Part shown: positions 27,101 to 42,100 of the stretch, piece by piece
Numbering within the stretch: position 1 is the first letter of the stretch
Layout of the letters: the number at the start of each line of letters is the position of its first letter
NCBI RefSeq assembly: GCF_932526225.1
Contig: NC_064045.1
Span: 14,194,442-14,258,441, forward strand
Direction: 5' to 3'
DNA from: Nematostella vectensis
Taxonomy: Eukaryota > Cnidaria > Anthozoa > Actiniaria > Edwardsiidae
DNA: 64,000 nt
The notes under the pieces: model-generated
The model's input: only the letters and a program-made list of their open reading frames with translations
What the model was told of the DNA's origin: nothing
Database searches by the model: none
Program-made: the position numbers and the translations under genes

Positions 27101-30100
27101 ATAGGTGGCCTCCTTGTACTCGACTTGTAACGTCTGGTTTCTGTGCACATGGATGAGTCCTGTGCGGTCCCCAAAGACCTTGTGTATCGTAAGTTTACGT
27201 TCCTTCCCATCATCCACCACGTGCAGGGACGCCTTCCTTATAAGGTGGACCTCGTCAAACTCGTATGACGTCAGGCTTTCGTTAAGCGTGACGTAATGGG
27301 TCCATGGTCGGTTCTTGTTGTCTATACAAAGCTAGAACCACGAAATCATTAGTAGGCATTGTCATGATTATCGACAGCATAAACATCAATCATTATTATC
27401 ATCAACACCACCATCATAAACATTATCATCACTATCATCACCATCCTCATCACTATCATCACCACCATCAACATCCCTATCATCTACACCAACATCACTA
27501 TCATCACCACCAGCATCACAATCATCAACACCATCATCACTATCATCAAAACCATCATCACTATCATCTACACCACCATTATCACGATCATCACCATCAA
27601 CATCACTATCATCACTCTCATCTACACCACTAACATCACTATCATAACCACCATCATCACTATCATCACAACCACCAACATCACTATCCTCTACACCACC
27701 AACATCACTGTCACCACAATCATCATCACTATCATAACCACCATCATCACTATCATCACCACCATCATCACTATCATCACCACCAACATCACCATCATCT
27801 ACACCAACAACATCAATATCATAACCATCATCACTATTACCACCATCACAATCAGCACCTGTATAATTATCATCATCACCACCACCAACATCATCACCAT
27901 CATTATGATCATCAAAAACACCATCGTTTCTATGAAACATCTCTAATTATTTCCAATGATTCATAGCTACATAATACTATAAAAACAAACCCTCCAATTA
28001 TTAATTACCAATTATCGCACATCAGTTACCTGGGAAAACATGTAGCCACTGCGCATGTCCCTGAGGTAAACCGTTCCCGGGCCTCCAGCATACTCGGTCA
28101 AATCTTTACTAGCATCACCAGGGGTCCCCCCTAGGGCAGAATACCCTCCGAGGAACCTGTTCTGAGTGGTGGTGTGAAGTGCAATTCGACCACCTGATCC
28201 TCCCCCGGAAGTGACGTCATCACCGCTTCCACCGTCCGCCTTGACCACTCCATGCCCAGAGAATCTTCCAACAGTGAGCCAAATACCTCCCCCACTACCA
28301 CCCCCTGCGTCGGAGCCCTTGGACGCGTCGCCGCCATTGGCTTCTATTGTCCCGTCCAGATAAAGTTCGTCGCCGATTACCAAAAGAATCACGCCACCTC
28401 CATGGCCTCCAGGCGCGTTACCAGGGCAACCAGCCATGCCATAATCACGTGGCTGGTAGAGACTGCCGTATGGCGGGATGTCCTTAGTTCCGCTGTGTCC
28501 TGTATTATAAAGAGTTTCAAATAATTTTAGCCTGATTAATGTTTCCCTGATCAGGGTCCACTAAAAGCTGCTACCATATTCATATACTTTCTCGAGCACT
28601 TTTTATTTTCGCTTACTGCTCCGTTCTCATTTTTCAGAACGCATTTATTTACTCGTATTTGAAACTTGTGTCACATATGTTTTATATTCTTAATTTCGGT
28701 TTTTCCTTATTTTCGCGAAAAGCACGAATGAAACGTGTCATTGTATAGTGGACTATAATTTAAGTCACTAACCGGTAAAATTGTAAAGAAATCACTTGTA
28801 TAGTTTAAGCAATGCCGTGTAGGTATATCCTAAGATCGATATTTTTTGTTTTACCTCCGTAGTTCCCATGACTACCACCGGAGTTCCGACAGGCGCTCGG
28901 TGGACTAGGGCCAACTTGCGGTGTCGGTCTATCGACCCCAGAAGCAGTCATTTTACTTCCGGCCTCCATTAGCAGTGTTGTTACATCAGCATTTATACGA
29001 TCGGCTACAATCCTTGATCCGTACTTCATGTGAACTTTGCCAAGAGTGCACTGAATGCCACTGGAGTGATCAAACAAGAGCTCCGCTCCGTCCTGTATTT
29101 CAAGCATAGCCAGTACTAATTTTCCGGGCTCAGAAACCACTAAAGTGTCGTTATGGATGTCAGCGGTATGCGCGTATTGGGAGAATTTCGATTTTAGTTT
29201 CTTAGTTATGAACAAGTACGTCACGGCGGTGAGACGTCCATTAAGAGAGAAAGAAAAGTCCCCGGATATCTGACCCAGGCCTTTCGCGCCGTCGCCGATT
29301 ACGTAAAATGAAGCGCCAAGGTACATCTCCGCATCCTTCTCTACTGCAAGATTAACAGCTGGCTTAGAAACGCTATGTGCCGTATCCGAGGCTTCTAGGT
29401 AGATGGTTTGGTTTCCAAGGGCACGAATCAGACCTGTGCGATCACCGACTAATTTGTCGATCTTTAGGACAGCGCCTCCTTTGCTCATTGCCATGACAAT
29501 GGCTGCACGCCGCCATAGGTGAACCTCCGAGAACGTATAAAGTGTGGTTTTGGACTCATCCAGGGTGACTACATCCGATAGTGACCGCATCGCGTTGTCG
29601 ATGTAAAGTTGTGTGTAATACCGCTTGGCCCGGATATCTCGAATGAAAAGGGTACCGGGGCCCCCATGAGCCCCTCCCCCAAGAGACAGACCCCCTAGGG
29701 TCTGATAGTTACCCTTGTAGAGATATGAGGAGCAGTCGATGGACACCCTGCCAGCCGCGCCGCCTCCAGCGTCGCTTCCCCCTCCTACACCCCCAGACAC
29801 GTCGATAAAACCATACCCTGAGTATCAATCAAAATCTGTTAGAAAAGGTATGCAGCAACGCAGTCTTGGTAGTTCATAACATGTTAGCATGTAATCACTG
29901 TTACACAATATCGACCCAAGCTCACGAGACTTGATTAATACTTGTTTATATTTTATCCTTACAAAAACACAAAAAGGATATATATATATATATCCTTTTT
30001 GTGTTTTTGTGTTTTATATATATATATCCTTTTTGTGTTTTTGTAAGGATAAAATATAAACAAGTATTAATCAAGTCTCGTGAGCTTGGGTCGATATTGT

Positions 30101-33100
30101 GTAACAGTGATTACATGATTACATGATTACATTTTGTTTTTACGACCGCTGCACACACGGGATTACAAACGAACGTTCACACTATAGAATTATACGCCCC
30201 AGCATACCCGGTTGATATTGGACATGATTACAGTTTATCCGTGAAAACCATAGCTAAATCGTTAAACAATCTATTTCCAATATCTAATGCATACCAAAAA
30301 CATCCTTGTCCATATATAGACATACCTGAATATGCCCCTGTCCGTATATAGACGCTGCCACCACTTCCGCCTCCGGCACCGCTACCTGGAGCTGCTCCAC
30401 CTCCTGATGCCGTGATGGTCCCGTCAATTATCACTGAGCTTCCAGCCTCGATCTCCACATAGCCGCCTCCAAGACCTCCACCAGCGCCAGCAGCACTACT
30501 GCCGCCACGGGTTCCGGGATCTCGAGGCGTGAACAGGGACCCGTGGTAGGCACCTCCCTTTCCGCCAGACCCCCTTCCTCCACTGCTTGCATGCCCACCT
30601 CCGGCTCCTTGTGGTAACTCGGATACTTCAGCGGGCGGGACAGCCTTACGGGCGTGGTTATCGCCAGCACAGCTAATCAAACCTCCCGTTTCGACATCTA
30701 GAGATGAGGTCAGAATCTTGATGTGATGAGCGTGAAACGCGGCGCCAAATTTGATATTCAAATCTCCAACCACGAGCTTAACTTCCTCCTCGTCTTGAGC
30801 GATTACTGAGCTGCCACTAAACAGCTGGAGAGCAGAAAATTGAAATGTCCCAGCTTGGTTTAGAGTTTGAGCTCCTTTGTGAAGCCTTACGCCGCGGTTT
30901 TGTGTGATTTTCAAATCTTTGATGCCTGATAAAGTACCATTGAGTTCAAGCGCGACTTCACCTGTACCAACTATGTAGGAGACCGGCGCCATCACAACCT
31001 CGCCACCACTTTCCACTCGAACATTAACTGGTGTCTTTGTGACGGTCTTCGTGACGAGAGACTCTTCCACTTCTAAATAAACCTTCTGGTTATTATAAAT
31101 ATGCAGTAGCCCTGACTTGTCTCCATAAAGTTTCATTATCTTTAACAACTTTTTAGTTTCCAGTTCATTCACTATCCTTATTGAGGCGTTTCTGACAATA
31201 TGAAGCTCATCCAAGACTATTGTGCTTAGGGTCTCGTTGAGCGCCACGTATTGGCTCCATGGCTGTCCCTGGTTGTCTACACGTAACTGTCTGTAAGGCA
31301 GTTTGTATCGCACATCTTGTACAAATACAGTCCCGGAACCTCCGCTGCTTACGGGCGAGAGACAGGTCTTGCCAAGAGCCTCAAGCGAGCCTCGGAATGC
31401 GTACCTCGATGTCACGTGAACAGCTACCCTACCACCTCCACCGCAGCCTCCGTTGCCATCCCCTCCTCCACCATTAGCGGAAATGACGCCCGATCCATCA
31501 AGACTCTGCCGCACGGTGATGTAAACACTTCCGCCACTACCACCTCCCGCATGGCTCCCGGCCATGCCTGAGCCGCCATTTGCTGAGATGTAACCATCGT
31601 TGTACAACACATCCGTAAGAATCTTTACAGCACCACCTCCTTTTCCCTTCGTGGAAATCATATCACCATCACCACCTGGACTACCGGGGTACTCAGGGGT
31701 AAATATAGTCCCATAGGGGTCACCCCCTTTGAGTCCCCCCACGCCACTCCCTCCTTCACTAGCATAACCTCCACCGGATCCCCCTTTAGCGTTACTTGTT
31801 CCAGCACCTCTCTCCGTATCATCGATGACTGCGTTCGTCGACAGGGCTGCTCCACGACCGACGAGTAACGATTGAGCACTAATGTCCACAAATTTGCCTC
31901 GAAGGAGGACGCCGTTCTTCAGGTCCAGTTTTTTTACGGTTATTCTCAAGTTTTCCGGCGCACCGAAGTCAGAGCCACTTTTCAAAGTGACCGAAGCAAA
32001 CTGCTGTGTTCCTGGAACGCTCTGGAAAACAAATTCCTGCCCCGTCATAAGACTTGTCTGGGATGTGATTCCAAATTGTACGCGACTTCCTGACTCTACA
32101 ACTAGATGACGGACATTAGAAAGTTTGCCGTCGACGCTCAGAGCCGCACCGTCGACCGTTAGGCTCGAGGCTACCACAAGATTGGCGCCTTCCTCGACGA
32201 AAACGTTGGTTTTAAGGGTAAGATGACTCTCTTGTGATTCTTGTACTTCAGCATAAAGCGTCTGATTCTTTTTTACCGCCATCTCGCCAGCATTGTCAGC
32301 ATTGAACTTATCCATATTGATAGTCAACTTTTCTCTTTCTAGATTTGCAATCTCGAAGCGCACGTTACCTTTCATCCGGAGCTCGTCGAAGTAGTACCTC
32401 TTTATACCGTATTCATACAGGACCGTAGTCGGACGCAAGGATCCTGTTTTCTGATTGACAATCCAAAGTCTTTTTCTTGGAATACGCTTATTATCATCCT
32501 GAATATAAACCGTTCCGGATGCTCCTAGTCCTGTTCCCGTTCCACCATTTCCGCCTATAGTTGAAATAGCACCTTCAAAGCTCATTTGCTTGTTTAAGTA
32601 GAGAGCAATTCGCCCCCCACTACCTCCACCTCCAGTTATGTTCCCTGCACCACCAGAGCTACTGAATAATCCATTTCCGATGATGTCACTTGCGGATATC
32701 CAAATACTTCCCCCACTTCCACCCCCACACCCGTAGCTAGCGCCCTCCTGACCATCAGCTTGAATCTGGCCATCTAGTCTCAAATCGGTCACGACCGACA
32801 TACGCAAGTAGCCTCCACCCGCACCGCCGTTACCGGAAGCGCAATTTCCACCACCACTTCCGGTGACATTAGGGTTGAATGTAGATCCATACCATGAACC
32901 GGAAATATCATCTGCGTGTCCCCCCTTTCCACCATATCCCCCGCCTGTTCCTCTAGACCCCAATGTACCCCCCGCACCAGGTCCTGTCCCCCCTGGATTC
33001 CCTAGACCTGAGAGATCGATAACTCCACCAACGTTCACGTTGACTAGAGATGCCCGGATGTTGAGCCAGCTGCCTCGCATAACAGCGCCAAAACTCAGCT

Positions 33101-36100
33101 CCAGGGTACCAATGGTGAGAGGGATTTCCTTTAGAAGCGCATTATCGAATGATAAAAGAGCGTTTCGCTTGATCGTCAGTGTAGAAAAGCGGTACTCCCC
33201 ACGCCCGGTGATGTAAGTGTATTTTCCATCTATGAATCGCGCTGTGCGAGACGTAGCAGAAAACTTGGTTCTTCTGTCGACGCCGATTATCATGTCAAGC
33301 ACGCCCGTTAATGTCCCGGCGATTCTGTTATCCAAGCCTAAAAACGAGACGACATCTGGAACTCTGATCTCACCATCACGATCAACATGGATGCTGCATG
33401 ACGGTGAAAGCGCGTCTGAACCAGGCTCAATCACCAGGACAACATTATCAGGGACGTGGATGATACTTTGAGAGTCAGTTATGAGTTTTTCCAGCACTGT
33501 GTTTTTGTCGAGGTGGAGTTTAACTTGTCCATAAAGCTCTAACACGCTGAATTCGTAAGCGTCTATGTGCGTGTCGTTCAGGTATACAGGCACTGCCTGT
33601 GAAACAGTTATGTCGCGGTTGTCTATTAAAAGTCGCTTGGATCTTATTCCGGGGCGGTTCTCTTCAATGTAAACAGTCCCCGGCGACGCACTCCCGCTAA
33701 AGCTATTCCCTCCCTTGGCTGCAAGCTCACCAGTGAAGTTGTAAGCACCGATGATGAGTATGCTAACGCGACCACCGCCGCCGGCTCCTGTATTGTATGC
33801 TCCTTTCCCCCCAGAGGCCAAGATATGACCACGCCCAGTTATCTTTTCTACCGTAATGTTAACACTGCCACCGCTGCCCCCAGCAATAGTGCTGTTCGCC
33901 CCTGCATTACCATTAGATGATATTGTCCCATCTACCAAAACATCTTCCGCCTGAACCTCGATAATCCCTCCGCCGCTGCCTGATGAGTAACTGCTTGAGC
34001 TTCCTCCTCCGCCACTTCCGTACTCCATTGCGCGGTAGAGTGTACCATACAGAGTACATTCTCCGATGCCTTGGCCACCACCGCACCCTCCATAGCTCCC
34101 ACCTTCTAGGGCGTGCCCTCTTCCTGGCCCTTGGGACACCTGGTACCCAAGACCGTCAGCCCTCAGCGTCCCATTGAAGGCGATATTTAGGAGCGGCGTC
34201 CTGATCAAAAGATAAGATCCTTCCATTGTTCCGCCAAAGGCAACGTCAATAGTCACTGCTTGGACATCTACTGGTATCTTCCTGGAAATATCGCTTTCAA
34301 AGCGCATGCGGCCTCCGCTCGACATCTTTAAGGAGCGGAAAGAGAATTTTCCTGGAATAGAACTAGCTGTACCGATGGTCCCAGTTTTTGCTACAACCAC
34401 CTCAGCTCCTTGACCAACGATAATTTCCTGGCCGCCGATTAGTCTCCCTGCCAGATACAACGATGGTTTTGCCTCAGTACTGGTAATCATTAGCTTTGAC
34501 GCAAGGTTGAGTGTGGCTCCCTCGTCGATTGTCATGGCCCAGGGGAATTGAAAAGGTCTCGAAGTAACAGCCTTGCTTGCACTTAAAGAAAGAGTCTGGT
34601 TACTGTGAACAAAGAAACTTCCGCTGTTATCTCCCTCGAGCGTACGAATATCGATATCCATGACCATATCTGGCAGCGAAGCGACTTCCATTCTGGCGCT
34701 GTTGACGAGTTTGAGCATGCCCATTGTGTATGACCGCTGCCGCTCGTGCATAATAACAGTACGGGCACTTGTGACTCGCTTATTGTTGTCGAGGATGGTA
34801 GTATTTACTGCGATCCCTACGATGTGCTCTTGAATAAACACCGTGCCTCCCGCACCCACGAATTTTCCTTGACCCCCGTAAGAGGTGAGCTTTCCATTAA
34901 AAGAAGCAAAATTTGTGACGTAGAGCGCAATTCTACCCCCTGAACCACCACCCGAGGAAGATAAACCAGCCCCACCATCCGCTGTGATAGTACCGTGCCC
35001 AGACATAGTCTCGGCCTTAATCATGATACTTCCCCCACTTCCACCTCCTGTTTCACTTTGCGCACCATGCGAAATTAAGGCGCCATTAAGGGCCAGGTTT
35101 TTAACGCTCATGTAAATAATTCCACCACCTCGTGCGCCAGTACCACTACCAAAATGCGTTGGGTTGAATACCGAGCCATAAGCACTTCCGCTAGAAGTTC
35201 CACCACCGTGTCCTCCATGACCAGCACCGCTGCCCAATTGAATAGGTGACCCTGGTCCTGAGAGAAACCCACCGAAGGACACGTTGACAGTTGCGCCATT
35301 GTCCATTACAGCGTCGTTTACCGTTAGGTTCAAGGTCTTTGTAGTATTACTTGACGTTAGTGACGCGTTTTTACTCATTAGGAGATGCTCTGCAAATAAC
35401 GCAACGCTGGCTTGCTTGAACGTTATCACAGAGTTTGTTTCCAGGACAAGCTTATCTAAATGGTAATTGCCGTATGAAGGGGAACTTCTAATAGAAGATC
35501 CATCATTTGCTTCGAGTTTTGAACCCTGTAGAAGCCGCAGTGAAGACGCCCTTAACTCTCCAGAACCATCCAGACGTAGAAGTTTTGATTTCCCAATTTG
35601 AGGGTTGATTGCATCTAGGATTCCGCTTATGATTACGGTAGGGCTGCTAGGACCCCCGAACGTAACTTTACTCGGGATCTTCAGGACCCCTTTCTTTTGG
35701 ACCTCTATGTCAGATTTTAATTCACCTGTTACACTGCTTATTGTTTTTATCAGCATCAGACTGTATGGGGCAACAATGATCTTCCCGTTCGTTTCATCCC
35801 GTAAAGTGCTTATGGTTACGTTCTGCCCTGCTGTGTTGAACTCTCCAGATATTCTCAGTTCATCGAAGGTATAAGTGCTGAGAGAGATTGGGAGAACGCT
35901 ACGAGTATTTCCATTAACGATCAATACACTTCGATTTTCGGTGCCTTCTCTGACAAAAACTGTCCCTGTTGTCCCTGCGATTCCGCCATTTTCGTTTCCG
36001 CCATTAACGTCGAAGGATCCTTTGAACTCATTAGTTGTTACCATAATACCGACACGTCCGCCACCACCGCCTCCCCCTATGCCCCCGGCATCACCACCAC

Positions 36101-39100
36101 GAGCACTTATACGCCCACTTCCGCTTAGAGAAGTTGTCTGGACGTAGACACTTCCTCCACTTCCAGCGCCACCACCGCCACTTCCAGCTCCGCCATCAGC
36201 AGTAACACTTCCATCGACAGTCAAGTCTTTTGAGAGCAAAGCAACGACACCCCCACCTTCCCCGCGAAGACTTGAATCGCCACCTCCAATACTTCCATAT
36301 GATACCGGATGTGAAACAGATCCGTAAAGCGATTTCATGTTTTTGTCACTTCCGCCTAGACCACCAAAACTTCCTCCATCACTACCCTGAACGGGAACCG
36401 GATTATCAAATAAAGATGTCAAAGCACTTATAGCACCACCGGCGTTGATATTCATTCGATCCGCTGAAATAAACGTCACAAAATTCCGGGAGTTTGAAGC
36501 CTCGATTAGCATTTTAGAATCTCCAAGAATGTCCAGTGTCCCATAGGAGTAATTTCCTGGCCTAAAAGTACACGTTTGCCCAGGAAGTAGGACGAAGTTT
36601 GTATAATCGCATCCGATAAGGTAGGTAACGTTGTATCTGGTTTCGTGCACGATGTGGTACACCTCCCTGCTCTTGATAGAATGTACGCCCCCTTCCCATA
36701 CGTCTTCGTAAATTGTCTTTGAAACGTTGAGTTCTACAACGTAGGACACATTGCTCTTCCACCACATATGCCGACCTGTACCACATGGATTATAAAGTGT
36801 CGGTGAAGCCAACGCTATTGTTTCATAACCATGGGGACAATACTTGCGTCCGAGGGATGGACCCTTTTGTCGGATGTTGTTGTGCGTGGCCGAAACTGGA
36901 ATTCCAGCACTATCAAACGATGATCCGAAATCTTGCACCAACTCATTGACGTTAAGTTTGACTTTTCCTGGTGTTAAACTTTTTACAATACCATCACGTT
37001 TGACGCGGAATTTCTGAAGTGAGACAACAGAAGTTCCATCGCTTGGTGTCAGCCTGTAACCTGAATGTCCTGGATACCCCATCAACAGCTTTCCACCGGA
37101 ATCCACAATAATCTCTTTGACGCCCACCAGACTTCCAGTAATGGTCAGGTTGGTTCCAGCGCTCACGACCAGCTTTTCTGGGAGAGAAATTGCGCCTCCA
37201 TTTGTAATGTTGATGCTAAATGGCAGCAGTAGACTCGGCAAGACGGCACCTATTACACCAATAGAGGCGTCATGGTCCTTCTGTATGACAAGCGTCGATG
37301 ATCTATCACCTGAGACTGTTTTTGCAAGCATGGTCATTGGTGTCCCAGGCTCACGCCGCATATGTAACACTGCGGAGCCCGAAAGCTGAACCTCATCAAA
37401 GATATAATCGATAGTATTTCTATCACAGACCAAAACAGTGAACGCGTTTTCGGCATACATCCCAGCATTATCGACTACCAGCTTCGTTATGTCAGCTTTG
37501 GATTTGTAGATGTGTTGGTAAAATAGTCCCGATGCACCGTTCCGCTTTCCCTTTCCTCCATGCAAAGTTTTGGTTAGCACGTGACTCGATGACCGGAAGT
37601 AAATGGAGACGATTCCTCCACCCCCGCCTCCACCGGAAATGGCTCCTCCTCTTCCACCTTGCACGTCTAACGTCCCTGTACCCTGGATGATGGACGCGTT
37701 GATGAACAAGCTTCCTCCTGATCCTCCTCCACTTATACCGTCCGACGAGTTACCGCCCCTAGGCACAACGGCAAGACAATTGCGGGTCATAATTAGTTTG
37801 TAGGGTAGGGATAGAGTTTTTCTTCTCAAAATAATGAGTAAATAAATATCTGCCAGGAAAAACAATATTGATTGCAAACGGCGTGGAGAACCCATTAGAA
37901 ATAGATTATCGGTTTAAATAATATACTAATGCACGGGTATCACAGCTGTTGTAACATATATCAATTCTACGTTGTGTTATTAATCGTTATTCACAAAGTA
38001 TTATACGAGCGAGTTCTAGGCTAGAGTTAGGCAAGTGAAGAGGGCTCCTAAAACATGGTTTGATTTTCTGGGACGCTTTTAATGACGCGCTTCATGTAAA
38101 TCTAATCAATGCCCAGCTCTTATACTTTTAAGTCTTTATCAGCACTATATGTATATCCCATCGATGCTTTCGGTAGTCTTTATTAGCCTTATTATGACGC
38201 ATATAAAGCTTTAATTACCATTGTTACCATATCATGCCTACTTACATAGCCGAAATAACGCCGTCTATCTGAAGAGTATCTCTTACAGTCAGATTCAACC
38301 TGCCTCCCCCGGATCCACCATTGCAACGTGCAGAAAATAGCCCCGGATTGCCTGGTTCGCCATATAAAACTGGTTTGTACAATGTAGAATAGCTCCAAGG
38401 CTGCATATTCAAGACCCAGTCAAACGTCCCGCCATGACTTCCACCGGATCCGGCGTCGGAAAAATTTGATGGAAGACAAGGCTTGCCTTGTCCGTCCAAT
38501 GATAAGTGGCTCGATTCCCGGACATAGACATTTTCGGACAGTATTGTAACATTGCTTGCAACAAGTATCCCACCGGACTGCAGCTCCAGTTCTTTTGTTC
38601 GGAGTGTGTATCCGTCAAATGCACTAGTCATACGCAATATCCCAAGGTCCAGGAGTGTGATCTTTTGAAATTCAAAGTCAAGTTGTTTTCGTATCCCTGT
38701 CGTCAGCGCCCCTGCTGTCTGACCAAACTCAACGAGACAGTCAGACACAGTGAGATCTTGTACGCCAAGTAAATACCCGTCTAAAGATAACGAATTTTTG
38801 TGGAGCATTACGCGTGGCGGCAGCGACAAGAACGCACCGGAGTATATCTTAAGATTGACAGGGAGATAATAGTCTGTTTCTGCTATAGATATCAACTGCT
38901 GTGGCCCCGAGTGTATAAATCCGTAGCTGTTCTTTTCAAAAGTGCCAGTGAGTTTGTTAAAGAAGTGAACACGCAGTCTTGAGTCAGGTTCTATAGCAAG
39001 GTGAGCTCCTCCGCCAAGTCTCACCTCATCAAACCTAAAACCTCCATACAAAGTCTTATTCAATTCCACATCCTTCAAAGTGACCTCTTTATTGTCATTG

Positions 39101-42100
39101 GAAGCCGCGATCAGCCAAGTACGCGCGCTGTCAGACCGCAGATTTGCGTAGTCTTCGATTTTCAATGTTGCTGGTCTGCGTCCACGATTGAAAACTTCAA
39201 GGAAAGTTTTGGCCGCGTTGAGGTCTTGCTTGTAGATTGTTCCTGCCGCGCCGGCTTCCACAGCAGAGTCGCCACCATACGCAGTAAATACACCAGTGTA
39301 ATGGTCCATCCGGAAGTGAATTGCAATCCGGCCGCCACTCCCACCGCCTCCTCCTTGACTGCCCCCGCTGCCCCCATCGGCATGTACCTCTCCTGCTCCC
39401 TCTATCACCCAAGTGTCTATCAGCACACTGCCGCCACTTCCCCCTCCAGCTGTACCGCTGCCTCCGCCTCCTGACGCTGTGATGATACCATCTAGGGTGA
39501 TGAGAGAGGCGTTGATGTGGATCACGCCACCCCCTTGATTGCCTCCTCCTCCTCCGGTGCTACCAAACATTTGAGGGCGAGCAAGACTGCCATAGAAACC
39601 ACCTGTCAGCGACTGCTGCTTCCCTCTGCCTCCCCTACCACCATGCCCCGCTCCTGAGGAACCATCATCATGGGTGTGGCCAGCACCAGGGCCGCTCCCA
39701 TTTTTTCCACCCTAAGATAAAAGCAAAAAAATAAGAAACACACAATCACGCACAAAAATAGTATATATTTCTTATACCTTGAAATCCAAATTGATGACTC
39801 CTGACTGCTCTATTGTGACGTTCTGAGCCTCCAATGTTAGCCGGTCAGCAGAAAGCACCCCTCCGCTACGTATCCATAGTGACGTACAGCTAATCACAAG
39901 CCCATCTGTGTCGCTCTGTATCTCTATCCGCCCTCCTCCCTGGATCTGAACGGAACCGAATCTGATAAAGCGAGTTCGCTCACCAGACGGCGAGATCAGC
40001 TCCCTGTGGTACAAAAAATCGGCTTTCGGTTAGAGTGGCGCGATAGCTGGGTGGTACGAGCTTCGTCTCTCAAGCAAGAGAACAAGTGTTCGAACCCAGG
40101 TCAGGTCAACTTGGGATTTATCCTTAGGTGTAAAAACATTGCTTTCTATATTGAGGACCGTTAATCCTTCGTCTTCTCGGATGTCCTGTGTACACAATTA
40201 GCTGTCACAAGCTAGCTAAATACATTGACACAAGGCATTTGTATTTTCTTAGGCAAAGTTCAAACAATGGCTTAACAAAAAAAATTGACAGGTATCTCTC
40301 ACTCTCTCACAATAAGGCCTAGTTAAAACGTCGTATTTTCCATAGCCGTATTCAATGTAAATGCGTGCAAATGAAACAATGCGATTGTTTCATCTTTATT
40401 TGCATGCATTTACCTTGAATACGGCTCATGGATAATACGACATTTGAACTAGGCCTTAATGTGTGAGAGTGAGGGAGTGATAGGGGGGAACTGACTTGGT
40501 GGTAGGATAAAAAAGGCGTGAATAAGATACTCGGCACTAAATGTTCGAATAATTGCTAGAGAAATGCCACAAGGAACAAGAACAGCAAAAAAAATAGCGC
40601 AATGGAAAAAGAAGTTAAAAAAGGTTGCATAAAAAAACACAAAACAAACAAGATTATCACCAATAAGTTAACTAAAGGTTTTTACCTCAAGATGAGTCTG
40701 CCGTTATTTCCAACGATGACATCACGAGCTCCACTTACACCCCCGGCGGCGATCATCTTTGTGCCGTCAATCACCAGTTTCCTCGGAAACGTGACGTCTC
40801 CTCTCCGATATATATTAACACCAACTGGAAGTTTAGATCCTAACGAGATCATCTTTAGACTCTGACTACCCCGGATGTGCAATATCCCGGATAAGTCCCC
40901 ACTGAAGTCTCCGATGTCCCAGCGCAGAGATGCCCCATCAGGGGTGGTCTGTGTAGCTAATTGCGCCTTTCCGCGGATTGTGACCTCGTCGTAGGCGATT
41001 GAACTAGTGCCAGTCTTCGGAGTGATCCACGTCCGTCCACCATCATTGATGACGTCATTAATATCGTCTGTTATAGGACTACCGATGTTATTGTTGTCAA
41101 CGATCAGTTTTCGTTTGTTGTTGAAGACATCGCTAACAAAGACTGTACCAGCACCTCCAGCCTCGTAGCTGAAATTTAGATAGAAAAGGCTAGAGTTTCG
41201 TATTTAGTTATACACACTTATTTCAAATAGTAAGTTCAAATTCGGAGAATTTATTTCTCTAAATCCAATGGTAAAAAGAAACAAATCTCAGTTTGGAAAA
41301 ATAGTATTTTGCCATTTATACGTTACCTATGAACTATGAAGGGTCACGACACATTGGTACACGAGAGCAAACTTATTTAACAAAGGTGTAAACGCAGCGA
41401 GAAAGAATAAGCATGTTATCTTGCTTAGCCCATAAAACACCGAGCTGACTGACATTTCGTTTTTACTAGCGTTATAAGCGATCCAAAGTTAAAATGAATT
41501 ATCATGTGATCTTGATTATTTTTTATAATTTAAGTCGCCCATAAACGTTTATTATTATTTTGGATTCAACGCTGACATTCAAACTACATTGCGTTTCTTT
41601 CTAAACGGGTGCACGATACATGGTGTACATACGGTCGGTACATACGGTCGGTACATACGATCGGAACATAAGATCGGTACAAACGATCGGTACATACCGT
41701 CGGTTAAACGGCAATCCCTATAGCTTGCTTTATAAGGTAGCAGTTATTATTCAAAATAATAAAAAAATAAAAATAAAAACGTGATTGGTAGACCTACCGG
41801 CTGTCTCCACCATACGCCTGAAGGGAGCCACTAAACGAGCTATTGTCAAAATTAACAGAGACTCTTCCTCCTCCTCCTCCCCCTCCGTAGTTGAGACCTG
41901 ACCCCCCGGATGCCCGTACCAGCCCACTGCCAGTCAGGGTGGAGCATCTCAGCCAAATACTTCCTCCGCTGCCTCCCCCTGTGCGGTTGGTGTTACTCGG
42001 TCCCCCACTTGAGGTCAGAGTTCCGTCGAGAGTTAGGGAGGTACGGGAGAACAGCTGCACCACCCCTCCCCCCGTCGCGGATAGACTGCCACTGCCTTGC

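Noticed and set aside
27304-27940. His-rich and Asp-rich frames
   Set aside because: They arise from the ATC microsatellite. No splice-compatible link to exons 25 and 26.
37759-37895. Upstream start codon and hydrophobic leader (MGSPRRLQSILFFLADIY) before exon 23
   Set aside because: It looks like a possible signal peptide, but an acceptor (GTGCCTAG at 37759-37760) with correct phase joins exon 22 here and module alignment continues across. The leader is intron read-through.
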